Positions 5,394-10,743 of a stretch of 10,743 nt of DNA are shown in pieces; within the stretch, counting starts at the first letter, position 1, and each line of letters begins with the position of its first letter. Source of the DNA: Candidatus Pacearchaeota archaeon (GTDB taxonomy: Archaea > Nanobdellota > Nanobdellia > Pacearchaeales > GW2011-AR1); contig WJLC01000083.1 of the NCBI GenBank assembly GCA_014728745.1, positions 1-10,743 of the forward strand. The letters are read 5' to 3'. Below the pieces are notes generated by a model. It saw nothing but the letters and a program-made list of their open reading frames with translations, made no database searches and was not told the origin of the DNA. A program made the translations under genes and the position numbers.

Positions 5394-6297
5394 GTTTCTT
5401 GTTCTTTCTATTTTTTCTTCGCCAATAGAAATAAACAATGATGGCTAAAATGGCAAGAATAATAATGCCTGTATAATTTGTCTCCTTAAGCCCGTATTTT
5501 TTTAAGTCTCTAGAAGAGTAAACACTAAATTTCAAATCAATTGTTTTTTCATATTCTTTTTCATTTGAGTCCTGATACTCTATCTTTATTGGGACTGATA
5601 CTTCTCCGTCTTCAACATCTTTTACATATATCTCAAAATCCTCACTGTCTGTGTCATCTGAATCTACATTTCCTATGTAAACATAATCACTTGAAGAAAG
5701 CAATTTGTAATCCTCACTAGGCAAAAGAGTCATTTGCAAAAACTCAACATCTCCTAAATCAACATTTGCTACTTCTATTGCAATTGTTCCTTTTGTGTTT
5801 GGCTGAAGAATATTGTTTTCTTTTATGTAAACATTAAGCTCTGGCACGTTGTATTGCTCTATATCAATCATGAATTCACCATCATCATAGGTTTTAGTCA
5901 TTGTGCCTGTGTTTACTTCTAATTCTATTTCATTTTCTCCTTCTGCTGCATCTTTATCTACTCTAAGTTTATAATCAATAATTGCTGCATCAGCTCCTGT
6001 TAAAGAGGATTTTAATTTCCCTATATTTCTTGTTGCAGTTCCAGAATATATTGTAAAAGGATAACTTGGAAGAAGTTTTAGTTCAACATCATCTAGTGTT
6101 GCAGTTCCTGTGTTTTCCACTTTAAACCTTACTTCTACAACATCCCCTTGTTCTACTGGGTCTGGGTCTTGATTTAGCAAAACAACATCAACATCAGGAA
6201 CACCCCCAATTGCTGTTGCTGCGCTTGTTATTGCAGTAATATTGACTAATAAGATGCATGCAATGATTAGACTAAGTGCTTTTTTCCTCTGTTTCAT
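5386..6297 (-). CDS. secreted, membrane-anchored protein with two Ig-like domains (COG1361-like), ABC partner
   Basis: The 303 residues begin with a signal peptide (basic KQRKK, hydrophobic 8-22, likely cleavage after TSA or TAA near 25-28). Two beta-sandwich, CARDB/NEW3-like domains follow, at about 35-145 (VEQGDVVEVRFKVENTGTAT is typical) and about 152-258. The end is a membrane anchor (275-292) and a basic tail (RRKNRKNKK). The mature protein therefore faces outwards with its C-terminus inside. Archaeal genes of the COG1361 'S-layer domain' group often sit beside MacB-like ABC genes, and here it lies between the ATPase and permease genes, so it probably serves as the extracytoplasmic partner, analogous in position to MacA. 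It has its own TATA box and a GAGG site four bases before the ATG. The protein is acidic outside the signal and tail. The substrate is not known. Confidence 0.8.
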   Translation of the reverse strand: MKQRKKALSLIIACILLVNITAITSAATAIGGVPDVDVVLLNQDPDPVEQGDVVEVRFKVENTGTATLDDVELKLLPSYPFTIYSGTATRNIGKLKSSLTGADAAIIDYKLRVDKDAAEGENEIELEVNTGTMTKTYDDGEFMIDIEQYNVPELNVYIKENNILQPNTKGTIAIEVANVDLGDVEFLQMTLLPSEDYKLLSSSDYVYIGNVDSDDTDSEDFEIYVKDVEDGEVSVPIKIEYQDSNEKEYEKTIDLKFSVYSSRDLKKYGLKETNYTGIIILAILAIIVYFYWRRKNRKNKKHA

Positions 6298-6338
6298 TTT
6301 TCCTCTTTTTCTTATGGTTATATTGAATAAATCTTGGT

Positions 6339-6352
6339 TTAAATATATTTAG
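6339..6352 (-). promoter_or_regulatory. TATA box of the Ig-domain protein/permease pair
   Basis: A TTAAATATATTTAG element, nearly symmetric, lies about 49 bp upstream of the ATG at 6297. It predicts a leader of about 20-25 nt that contains the GAGG ribosome-binding site. The ATPase gene upstream ends at 6394, so this promoter would allow separate expression of the two downstream genes. Confidence 0.45.
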
Positions 6353-6393
6353 TTTTATGCTTTCTAAATTAAAGATGTTTTGAGAAAGGTTCT

Positions 6394-7173
6394 TTAGATT
6401 TTAACTGGCTTGTGATGATTATCCATAACAACCTTTCCATCTTTTAGCTTTACAGTTCTATGTGCATATTTAACTAAATTAATATCATGGGTTACAAGAA
6501 CAATTGTTTTTCCATTTTCTTTATGTAGTTTTGAAATTAAATGCATTATCTGCTTTCCTGTCTTACTGTCAAGGTTTCCTGTTGGCTCATCTGCAAGAAG
6601 TACTTCTGTATCATTGCTTAATGCTCTAGCAATAGCAACTCTCTGTTGCTCTCCGCCAGACAATTCTGTTGGTCGATGAGTCATTCTATCTTCTAAGCCA
6701 ACCATTTTCAAAAGTTTCTCAGCCCTTTCAAGCCTTTCCTCTTCTGGGACATCTTGAAACATCATTGGCATAGAGACATTTTGCAAAGCACTTAGCACAG
6801 GCATTAAATTAAACTGCTGAAAAACAAAACCTACTTTCTGTCCTCTTATTTGCGCAAGATCAGATTCTTCAAATTTTGAAGTGTCTTTCCCATTAAGGAG
6901 AATTTTCCCTTTAGTTGGGACATCTAATGCCCCAATCATATTCATCATTGTGGATTTTCCTGAACCAGAAGAGCCTAAAATAATTACAAAATCTCCTGGA
7001 TAGATTTTTAAATCCACACTCTTCAAAGCATGAACAGGTACTTTCCCAAGATGATATGTTTTCCAAAGATTTTTCAGCTCAATAATTGGTTCTTTCTTAG
7101 TTTTCTTTGATTTTTTAGACTTAGATTTGCTTTTTTTAACTGATTTAATCTTTGTCTTCACTCTTTTTTCCAT
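6394..7173 (-). CDS. ABC transporter ATP-binding protein (LolD/MacB type)
   Basis: This is the ATPase of the adjacent MacB/FtsX-type system. The 259 residues contain every nucleotide-binding motif: Walker A GSSGSGKST (67-75), Q-loop FVFQQFNL (117-124), signature LSGGEQQR (171-178), Walker B VLLADEPTGNLDS (191-203) and the H-loop histidine at 229. The TGNLDS D-loop and the FQQFNLMP stretch are typical of the LolD/MacB subfamily. Residues 1-28 form an unusual Lys/Ser-rich extension ahead of the normal start (EPIIELKNLWKTY). No internal Met offers a shorter start, so the extension is probably translated. The gene diverges from rpl21e with 120 bp between. It reads in the same direction as the Ig-domain and permease genes, with a 96-bp gap. 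Confidence 0.95.
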   Translation of the reverse strand: MEKRVKTKIKSVKKSKSKSKKSKKTKKEPIIELKNLWKTYHLGKVPVHALKSVDLKIYPGDFVIILGSSGSGKSTMMNMIGALDVPTKGKILLNGKDTSKFEESDLAQIRGQKVGFVFQQFNLMPVLSALQNVSMPMMFQDVPEEERLERAEKLLKMVGLEDRMTHRPTELSGGEQQRVAIARALSNDTEVLLADEPTGNLDSKTGKQIMHLISKLHKENGKTIVLVTHDINLVKYAHRTVKLKDGKVVMDNHHKPVKI

Positions 7174-7208
7174 CTTTTTTTAAACTTAATAAAACAAAAT
7201 CTTTTTAG

Positions 7209-7220
7209 GTTATAAATTTT
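7209..7220 (-). promoter_or_regulatory. probable TATA box of the ABC ATPase gene
   Basis: The minus strand reads AAAATTTATAAC here, centred about 41 bp upstream of the ATG at 7173, which implies a leader of roughly 14 nt. It lies in the divergent spacer shared with rpl21e. Confidence 0.4.
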
Positions 7221-7264
7221 GTTAAAATGCCCTCTTTTTAGTTTTAAACCCCTTAAAGGATAGG

Positions 7265-7273
7265 TTTTTAAAT
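7265..7273 (+). promoter_or_regulatory. TATA box of the rpl21e-led cluster
   Basis: TTTTTAAAT lies 21-29 bp upstream of the rpl21e ATG and is preceded by a purine-rich AAAGGATAGG that could be the BRE. The distance predicts a leaderless transcript for the first gene of the translation/transcription cluster. Confidence 0.6.
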
Positions 7274-7293
7274 AGTTTTTTTCTGGAATAAGT

Positions 7294-7557
7294 ATGAGCA
7301 AGAGAAAACCAGTTAGAACCAGAGGCAAATTGCAACTTAGCAAGTACTTTCAGAAGTTCAAACCTGGAGACAGGGTTGCAGTTGTAAAAGAACCTTCAGT
7401 AAGGGCTAATTTTTCTAAAAGGCTTCAAGGCCAGACAGGAATTGTTAAAGAGAGAAGAGGCAAATCAAACGTAGTAGCTATAAAAGACAGAAAAAAACCA
7501 AAACAACACATTATCAAATCAATACATTTAAGAAAAATAAAAACAACTAAAAAATAA
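7294..7557 (+). CDS. rpl21e: 50S ribosomal protein L21e
   Basis: This large-subunit protein of archaea and eukaryotes has no bacterial counterpart. The 87 residues show the family pattern: a basic N-terminus, LSKYFQKFKPGDRVAV (SH3-like barrel start, 15-30), a conserved QGQTGIVKERRGKSNVV strand-loop (45-61) and a basic C-terminus. It is about ten residues shorter than typical, mainly at the N-terminus and in the loop around residues 32-44. It is the first gene of the plus-strand cluster. The order rpl21e-rpoF-DUF655 is conserved in archaea, which supports the call. Confidence 0.95.
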   Translation: MSKRKPVRTRGKLQLSKYFQKFKPGDRVAVVKEPSVRANFSKRLQGQTGIVKERRGKSNVVAIKDRKKPKQHIIKSIHLRKIKTTKK

Positions 7558-7575
7558 TAAGGATAAGAAAATAAA

Positions 7576-7881
7576 ATGATAACCAAGAAAAAACCATTAA
7601 GTATGGCAGAATCACTTGAATTTGTGGATAAAGACACAGATAAAGGGAAAGAAATCCATGGATTTATTAAGAAATTTGTAAAAATCAAACCAAAAAAAGC
7701 AAAGGAACTTAGAGAAGAGCTTAAGAAAATGGACATGCTTAAGATGAGAGAAGAGCACATAGCAAAAATAATAGACCTTGTTCCAGAAACAGAAGAAGAA
7801 TTAAATAAAATCTTCAATGATGTGGGATTAGATAAAGATGAATCAAAAAAGATATTGGAAACAACTAAAAAATACAAATAA
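7576..7881 (+). CDS. rpoF: DNA-directed RNA polymerase subunit F (Rpb4)
   Basis: RpoF with RpoE (Rpb7) forms the stalk of archaeal RNA polymerase, which aids open-complex formation and binds emerging RNA. The 101 residues match the Rpb4/RPC9 family: an N-terminal strand region (KKPLSMAESLEF) that would pair with RpoE, a central charged helix, and an HRDC-like helical domain in which EEHIAKIIDLVPETEEELN (59-77) is the recognisable core. The ATG follows an AAGGA site at about 12 nt and lies 18 bp after rpl21e. Its position between rpl21e and the DUF655 gene matches many archaea. Confidence 0.92.
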   Translation: MITKKKPLSMAESLEFVDKDTDKGKEIHGFIKKFVKIKPKKAKELREELKKMDMLKMREEHIAKIIDLVPETEEELNKIFNDVGLDKDESKKILETTKKYK

Positions 7882-7886
7882 AGAAA

Positions 7887-8423
7887 ATGGAAAAAGAAGA
7901 AAAAGCGATAATATTAGAGTACTTGCCAAACGGATATCCTCTGGAAAAGAAAATGATGCCTATAGCTCAGGCTGTGGGAGAAAAGAACTTCACTTTATTG
8001 GAATTAGTTCCTAGAAGAGGGATTACATTAAATCTAGGAGATGAAGTTTACATTGGAGAAGGAAAGAGAGAGAAAATATACTATATTCTTGGAAGACTTA
8101 AGAGAGAAAAATTAACTGAGACTGCGAAAAAGCAATTAGAAGAATTTATAAAGAAGGCAGTCAAAAAAAGAGAACAGGAATTTGTGGAGTTTTTCAACAA
8201 ATCTCAGGCAATAAACAAGAGAATTCATCAGCTTGAATTGCTTCCTGGAATGGGAAAAAAGCATATGAAAGAAATCCTTAAAGAGAGAAAAGAAAAGCCT
8301 TTTGAAGGATTTGAAGATATGAAAGATAGAATAAGCAATCTTCCTGACCCAGAAAATGCTATTGTGAAGAGAGTCATGAAAGAGCTTACCACAATAGAGA
8401 GATACAAATTATTCACACACTAA
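7887..8423 (+). CDS. DUF655 (COG1491) predicted RNA-binding protein
   Basis: The 178-residue protein has an N-terminal OB/S1-like beta domain (about 6-75, with VPRRGITLNLGDEVYIGEG at 41-59), a helical linker, and a helix-hairpin-helix segment LELLPGMGKKHMKEIL (116-131), followed by a conserved region around NLPDPENAIVKRVMKEL. This is the DUF655 architecture. The family is archaeal, is usually encoded next to rpoF and rpl21e, often with rsmA after it, and has no settled function; RNA binding is inferred from the domains. The start lies 5 bp after the rpoF stop. No rsmA gene follows here; the cluster continues directly into rps13. Confidence 0.9.
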   Translation: MEKEEKAIILEYLPNGYPLEKKMMPIAQAVGEKNFTLLELVPRRGITLNLGDEVYIGEGKREKIYYILGRLKREKLTETAKKQLEEFIKKAVKKREQEFVEFFNKSQAINKRIHQLELLPGMGKKHMKEILKERKEKPFEGFEDMKDRISNLPDPENAIVKRVMKELTTIERYKLFTH

Positions 8424-8431
8424 ACAACAAA

Positions 8432-9007
8432 ATGGATGAAGAACAAAAACAAGAAAACAAAGAACAGCAAAATACAAAAGAAGCTGCAGAGGAAAACAAA
8501 AAAGAAAAGATAGATGAAAAAGCGCAAGAGAGCAAGCCTGAAAAAACACAAGAAGAAAAAGACAGAGAAGCTGAAAAAAAGGTTTTAAGAATTCTTTCAA
8601 AGGACATTGAAGGTGGAATGACTCTTTATTCTGGATTAACTAAAATCAAAGGTATTTCATGGAGTATGTCTAATGCAATATGTAAAAAACTTGGATTAGA
8701 TAAAAAAAGAAAAATAGGAACCCTTACAGAAGAAGAAATAAAGAAAATTACTGATTTTGTAAAAGAGAACCCAGATATCCCAAAGCACCTAAAAAATAGA
8801 AGAAAAGATTTTGAAACAGGAGAAAATACTCATTTAATTGGTTCAGATCTTGAATTAAAGCAAGAGTTTGATGTTAAAAGATTGAAAAACATAAAAAGTT
8901 ACAGAGGATACAGGCATGTTGCTGGACTTCCTACAAGAGGTCAGAGAACAAGAAGTAATTTTAGAAAGAACAGATCAAAAGGAGCTGGAATTAAAAAGAA
9001 AAGATAG
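8432..9007 (+). CDS. rps13: 30S ribosomal protein S13 with Glu/Lys-rich N-terminal extension
   Basis: S13 sits in the head of the small subunit and contacts the P-site tRNA and the intersubunit bridges. The normal protein starts near residue 48: the H2TH-like region is about 68-120 (GLTKIKGISWSMSNAICKKL), and the basic tail carries the signature SYRGYRHVAGLPTRGQRTRS (156-175). Residues 1-47 are an added low-complexity segment of Glu, Lys and Gln, which makes the 191 residues longer than the usual archaeal 150 or so. Codons 29 onward (EKAQESKPEKTQEE) come from a 44-nt DNA stretch repeated exactly in the S4 gene. There is no internal Met before residue 63, which is inside the S13 core, so the extension is almost surely translated. 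It follows the DUF655 gene by 8 bp. Confidence 0.95.
   Translation: MDEEQKQENKEQQNTKEAAEENKKEKIDEKAQESKPEKTQEEKDREAEKKVLRILSKDIEGGMTLYSGLTKIKGISWSMSNAICKKLGLDKKRKIGTLTEEEIKKITDFVKENPDIPKHLKNRRKDFETGENTHLIGSDLELKQEFDVKRLKNIKSYRGYRHVAGLPTRGQRTRSNFRKNRSKGAGIKKKR
8516..8559 (+). repeat. 44-nt perfect repeat, copy in rps13
   Basis: This stretch, which starts GAAAAAGCGCAAGAGAGCAA, is identical over 44 bases to 9561-9604 in rps4. The copies are 1045 bp apart and lie in the same reading frame in the two genes, encoding EKAQESKPEKTQEE in both. Confidence 0.97.
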
Positions 9008-9014
9008 ATGAAAA

Positions 9015-9668
9015 ATGAAAAGAAAGCATAAAAAATACTCAAAGCCAAAAAGACCTTTTGACAAGGCAAGAATTGAAGAAGAAGCCCAGATAATAAAAGA
9101 ATTTGGATTAAAGAACAAAAAAGAAATTTGGAAAGCTGAGGCTAAAATAAATTCTATGAGAGAAAAAGCAAAAAAAATGATTAATGCTGATGAAGAAACT
9201 AAGCAGAAATTTTATGGGATTCTTAAAAAAATAGGGCTTGATGTTAAAAGCCTTGCAGATGTTTTGTCTTTAGATAGAAAAGATTACTTGAATAGAAGAC
9301 TTCAGACAGTTGTTTTTAAGAAAAATCTTGCTCCTACTGTAAAGACTGCTAGACAAATGATTGTTCATAAGAAAGTTATAGTTAATGGAAATATAATAAA
9401 CAGACCATCTTACATTGTTCCTGTTGAGCTAGAAAATAAGATAACTATCAAAGGTGGAAAGAAAAAGCCAAAGCCTGCAAAAGAGCAAGAAGCTAAAGAA
9501 GAGAAGAAAGGCGAGGAAAAAGCAGAAAAGGCAGAGGAAGGCAAAAAAGAAAAATCTGAAGAAAAAGCGCAAGAGAGCAAGCCTGAAAAAACACAAGAAG
9601 AAAAGAAAGAATCTGAATCATCTGAAGAAAAAGCAAAAGAAACTGAAAAGAAAGGTGAAGAAAAATGA
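9015..9668 (+). CDS. rps4: 30S ribosomal protein S4 with Glu/Lys-rich C-terminal extension
   Basis: S4 is a primary binder of 16S rRNA and starts assembly of the subunit body. The archaeal N-terminus is recognisable (KKYSKPKRPFDKARI, then EFGLKNKKEIWKAEAKI). The S4 RNA-binding domain covers about 93-147 (LNRRLQTVVFKKNLAPTVKT, then ARQMIVHKKVIVNGNIINRP). The conserved fold ends near residue 152. Residues 153-217 are a tail made almost wholly of Glu, Lys, Ala and Ser. Its second half consists of two modules, one identical at DNA level to rps13 and the next identical to rps11. The start is 7 bp after the rps13 stop, and the stop overlaps the rps11 start as ATGA. There are no cysteines, so this is a zinc-free S4. 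Confidence 0.95.
   Translation: MKRKHKKYSKPKRPFDKARIEEEAQIIKEFGLKNKKEIWKAEAKINSMREKAKKMINADEETKQKFYGILKKIGLDVKSLADVLSLDRKDYLNRRLQTVVFKKNLAPTVKTARQMIVHKKVIVNGNIINRPSYIVPVELENKITIKGGKKKPKPAKEQEAKEEKKGEEKAEKAEEGKKEKSEEKAQESKPEKTQEEKKESESSEEKAKETEKKGEEK
9561..9604 (+). repeat. 44-nt perfect repeat, copy in rps4
   Basis: This is the second copy of the stretch at 8516-8559. It overlaps the next repeat (9595-9664) by ten bases, so the rps4 tail joins the rps13-type and rps11-type modules end to end. Confidence 0.97.
9595..9664 (+). repeat. 70-nt perfect direct repeat, copy in rps4 3' end
   Basis: All 70 bases match 9738-9807 exactly, with an offset of 143 bp. This copy encodes the last residues of S4, E195-K217, ending in EKAKETEKKGEEK. 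It stops one base before the rps11 start codon. Confidence 0.97.
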
Positions 9669-10222
9669 GTGACAAAGAAAAAGACACTAAAGAAGAAGAA
9701 ATGAAAAAAGAAAAATCTGAGGAAAAGAAAATGAAAAAAGAAGAAAAGAAAGAATCTGAATCATCTGAAGAAAAAGCAAAAGAAACTGAAAAGAAAGGTG
9801 AAGAAAAGAAAAAGCCTAAAAAATCTCAATCTAAAAAGAAAAAGAAGAAGGCCGGAGAGGCTGTAGTTAATATTTACACTTCATTTAACAATACTTTAGT
9901 TCATGTTACAGACTTGTCAGGGAGCACAATTGCGAAAATCAGTGGAGGTGTTGTTACAAAACACGATAGACTTAAAGCAAACCCTACAATTGCTATGTTC
10001 ATTGCAAAAAGAATATCAGAACAAATCAAAGATTTAGGGATAAGGGCATTATATTTTAGAATAAGGGCAAAGACAGGAAATCCTGCTCCAGGGCCAGGAG
10101 CACATGCAATAATAAAAAGCCTTTCAAGAGAGGGTTTTAAAATCTTAAACATCCTTGACACTACCAGGGCTCCTAGAGGAGGTCCAAAAGTCAAAGGTGG
10201 AAGAAGAGGAAGAAGACCATAA
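9665..10222 (+). CDS. rps11: 30S ribosomal protein S11 with Glu/Lys-rich N-terminal extension
   Basis: S11 lies on the platform of the small subunit near the mRNA exit and the E site. The conserved fold covers about residues 65-185 and is typical: VVNIYTSFNNTLVHVTDLSG (67-86), TGNPAPGPGAHA (137-148) and the basic end KGGRRGRRP. Residues 1-63 are an added charged segment rich in Glu and Lys and ending in poly-Lys. Residues 26-48 are identical to the last 23 residues of S4, through a 70-nt DNA repeat. A 12-nt unit (ATGAAAAAAGAA) also recurs within the extension at a 30-bp period, giving Met13 and Met23 as alternative starts. The ATGA overlap with rps4 favours 9665. It is about 50 residues longer than a usual archaeal S11. 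Confidence 0.95.
   Translation: MSDKEKDTKEEEMKKEKSEEKKMKKEEKKESESSEEKAKETEKKGEEKKKPKKSQSKKKKKKAGEAVVNIYTSFNNTLVHVTDLSGSTIAKISGGVVTKHDRLKANPTIAMFIAKRISEQIKDLGIRALYFRIRAKTGNPAPGPGAHAIIKSLSREGFKILNILDTTRAPRGGPKVKGGRRGRRP
9738..9807 (+). repeat. 70-nt perfect direct repeat, copy in rps11 5' end
   Basis: This is the second copy of 9595-9664. It encodes S11 residues 26-48 in the same frame as in S4; the 143-bp offset equals the frame difference between the two genes (both 2 modulo 3). The repeat starts and ends at single-base mismatches on each side. Confidence 0.97.
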
Positions 10223-10246
10223 AGCGAGTAGAACCTCAACAAAAGG

Positions 10247-10256
10247 ATTTAAAAAA
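10247..10256 (+). promoter_or_regulatory. possible internal TATA box before rpoD
   Basis: ATTTAAAAAA is preceded by AAAAGG, a possible BRE, and is centred about 37 bp upstream of the rpoD ATG. It sits in the 65-bp spacer after rps11, the longest gap in the cluster since rpl21e, and would give a leader of about 10 nt. The sequence is AT-rich and the call is tentative. Confidence 0.35.
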
Positions 10257-10287
10257 CAAAATTTGATAATAAAGATATAAAACTAAG

Positions 10288-10743
10288 ATGGATACAATAA
10301 GCAGACAACCAAACAAAGTGATTTTTAAAACAGAAGCAGATCAAAGCCTAATTAATGCTATTAGGAGATATGTTAACCAGATTCCCATTCTTGCAATAGA
10401 TGAAGTAGAAATAAGCAAAAACGGTTCTGCTCTTTATGATGAGGTTGTTGCTCACAGAACAGGATTAGTTCCTTTAAAAATGGAAAAAGGTAAGACTAAG
10501 AACAGTACAGCGACCTTAAAATTATCTTCTAAAAAAGAAGGAAGTGTAAAATCAGGAGAAATTAAAGGCAGTGTAGAACCTGTTTATGATGATATACCAA
10601 TAACCTTTTTAGACAAAAATCAAGAAATTGAACTTGTTGCTAATGTGAGGGCTGGAAAAGGTGTTGAGCATGTTAAATTCTCTCCAGGATTGCTTTTTTA
10701 TAGGAACATCACAGAGATTTCTCTTGATAAATCACTATTAGAT
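10288..10743 (+). CDS. rpoD: DNA-directed RNA polymerase subunit D (Rpb3), 3' end beyond the window
   Basis: RpoD with RpoL forms the platform on which archaeal RNA polymerase assembles, equivalent to the bacterial alpha dimer. The 152 visible codons are open to the right edge. The dimerisation-domain motifs are clear: LINAIRRYVNQIPILAIDEV (21-40) and DEVVAHRTGLVPLKME (51-66). An insertion domain follows with VYDDIPITFLDKNQEIEL, corresponding to the PVYDNIP region of archaeal Rpb3. No cysteine occurs in the visible part; the iron-sulfur domain that some archaeal RpoD proteins have would lie beyond it. The order rps13-rps4-rps11-rpoD is a classic archaeal operon. Confidence 0.94.
   Translation, partial: MDTISRQPNKVIFKTEADQSLINAIRRYVNQIPILAIDEVEISKNGSALYDEVVAHRTGLVPLKMEKGKTKNSTATLKLSSKKEGSVKSGEIKGSVEPVYDDIPITFLDKNQEIELVANVRAGKGVEHVKFSPGLLFYRNITEISLDKSLLD

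Noticed and set aside
5394..5438. ATG at 5438 as the start of the ABC permease
   Set aside because: It would give a 53-bp overlap with the upstream gene and 15 extra residues ahead of the normal family N-terminus.
7174..7293. A small gene in the divergent spacer between the ABC ATPase and rpl21e
   Set aside because: The spacer is AT-rich with two oppositely directed TATA-like boxes and no convincing coding frame of its own.
7425..7877. 150-codon minus-strand frame opposite rpl21e and rpoF
   Set aside because: It is a Ser/Phe/Leu-rich product typical of the antisense of Lys/Glu-rich genes, and both plus-strand genes are firmly identified.
9440..9880. Possibility that the E/K repeats are a CRISPR array or mobile element
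   Set aside because: The repeats lack regular spacers, lie wholly inside open reading frames and keep frame; there are no terminal inverted repeats or transposase.
8228..10242. Other frames across the rps13-rps4-rps11 region (8228-8416, 8409-8607, 9454-9687, 9901-10242)
   Set aside because: They are shadows of E/K-rich or conserved ribosomal coding; low stop frequency follows from the biased composition.

Overview
This AT-rich window (about one-third GC by eye) is archaeal chromosomal DNA. It has archaeal RNA polymerase subunits (RpoN, RpoF, RpoD), an archaeal/eukaryal RNase P protein (Rpp21/Rnp4 type), ribosomal protein L21e, archaeal S13-S4-S11-RpoD gene order and a DUF655 gene. TATA boxes lie about 26 bp upstream of several ATGs. 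The small proteins, lysine-rich low-complexity tails, stand-alone 5S rRNA gene and AT richness suggest a DPANN-type lineage (Woesearchaeota/Pacearchaeota-like). That placement is an inference by style, not a phylogenetic result.

Layout. Bases 1-3326 are read on the minus strand: a tRNA cluster Leu-Arg-Gly, then secF and secD (Sec translocon accessory proteins, directly abutting), a small membrane protein with the motif set of YdjM-like membrane-bound metal hydrolases, and the first 20 codons of an unidentified protein leaving the left edge. A 5S rRNA gene diverges from the tRNA cluster at 3402-3511. It is followed by the RNase P subunit gene (plus), which converges with rpoN (minus). Bases 4179-7173 (minus) hold a three-gene ABC export/surface system: ATPase, a secreted membrane-anchored protein with two Ig-like domains, and a MacB/FtsX-type permease. 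From 7294 rightwards everything is on the plus strand and forms one translation/transcription cluster: L21e, RpoF (Rpb4), DUF655, S13, S4, S11 and the start of RpoD (Rpb3), which runs off the right edge.

How the genes work together. The right half makes ribosome and RNA polymerase parts. The middle holds 5S rRNA, tRNAs, RNase P and RpoN, which are RNA production and processing functions. The left half supports protein export and envelope biology.

The most unusual feature is in the ribosomal cluster. S13 (N-terminus), S4 (C-terminus) and S11 (N-terminus) carry long Glu/Lys-rich extensions that share perfect DNA repeats, 44 nt between S13 and S4 and 70 nt between S4 and S11. Each repeat is in the same reading frame in both genes. 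A tail module therefore seems to have been copied between three neighbouring small-subunit genes. Other points to check are a tRNA-Leu whose anticodon reads AAG (A34 is essentially unknown in archaea), a perfectly palindromic TATA box between the divergent 5S and tRNA genes, a 15-nt direct repeat at 21-bp spacing just upstream of the RNase P gene's TATA box, and a PDZ domain plus four cysteines in SecD. No CRISPR array, insertion sequence or transposase was seen.
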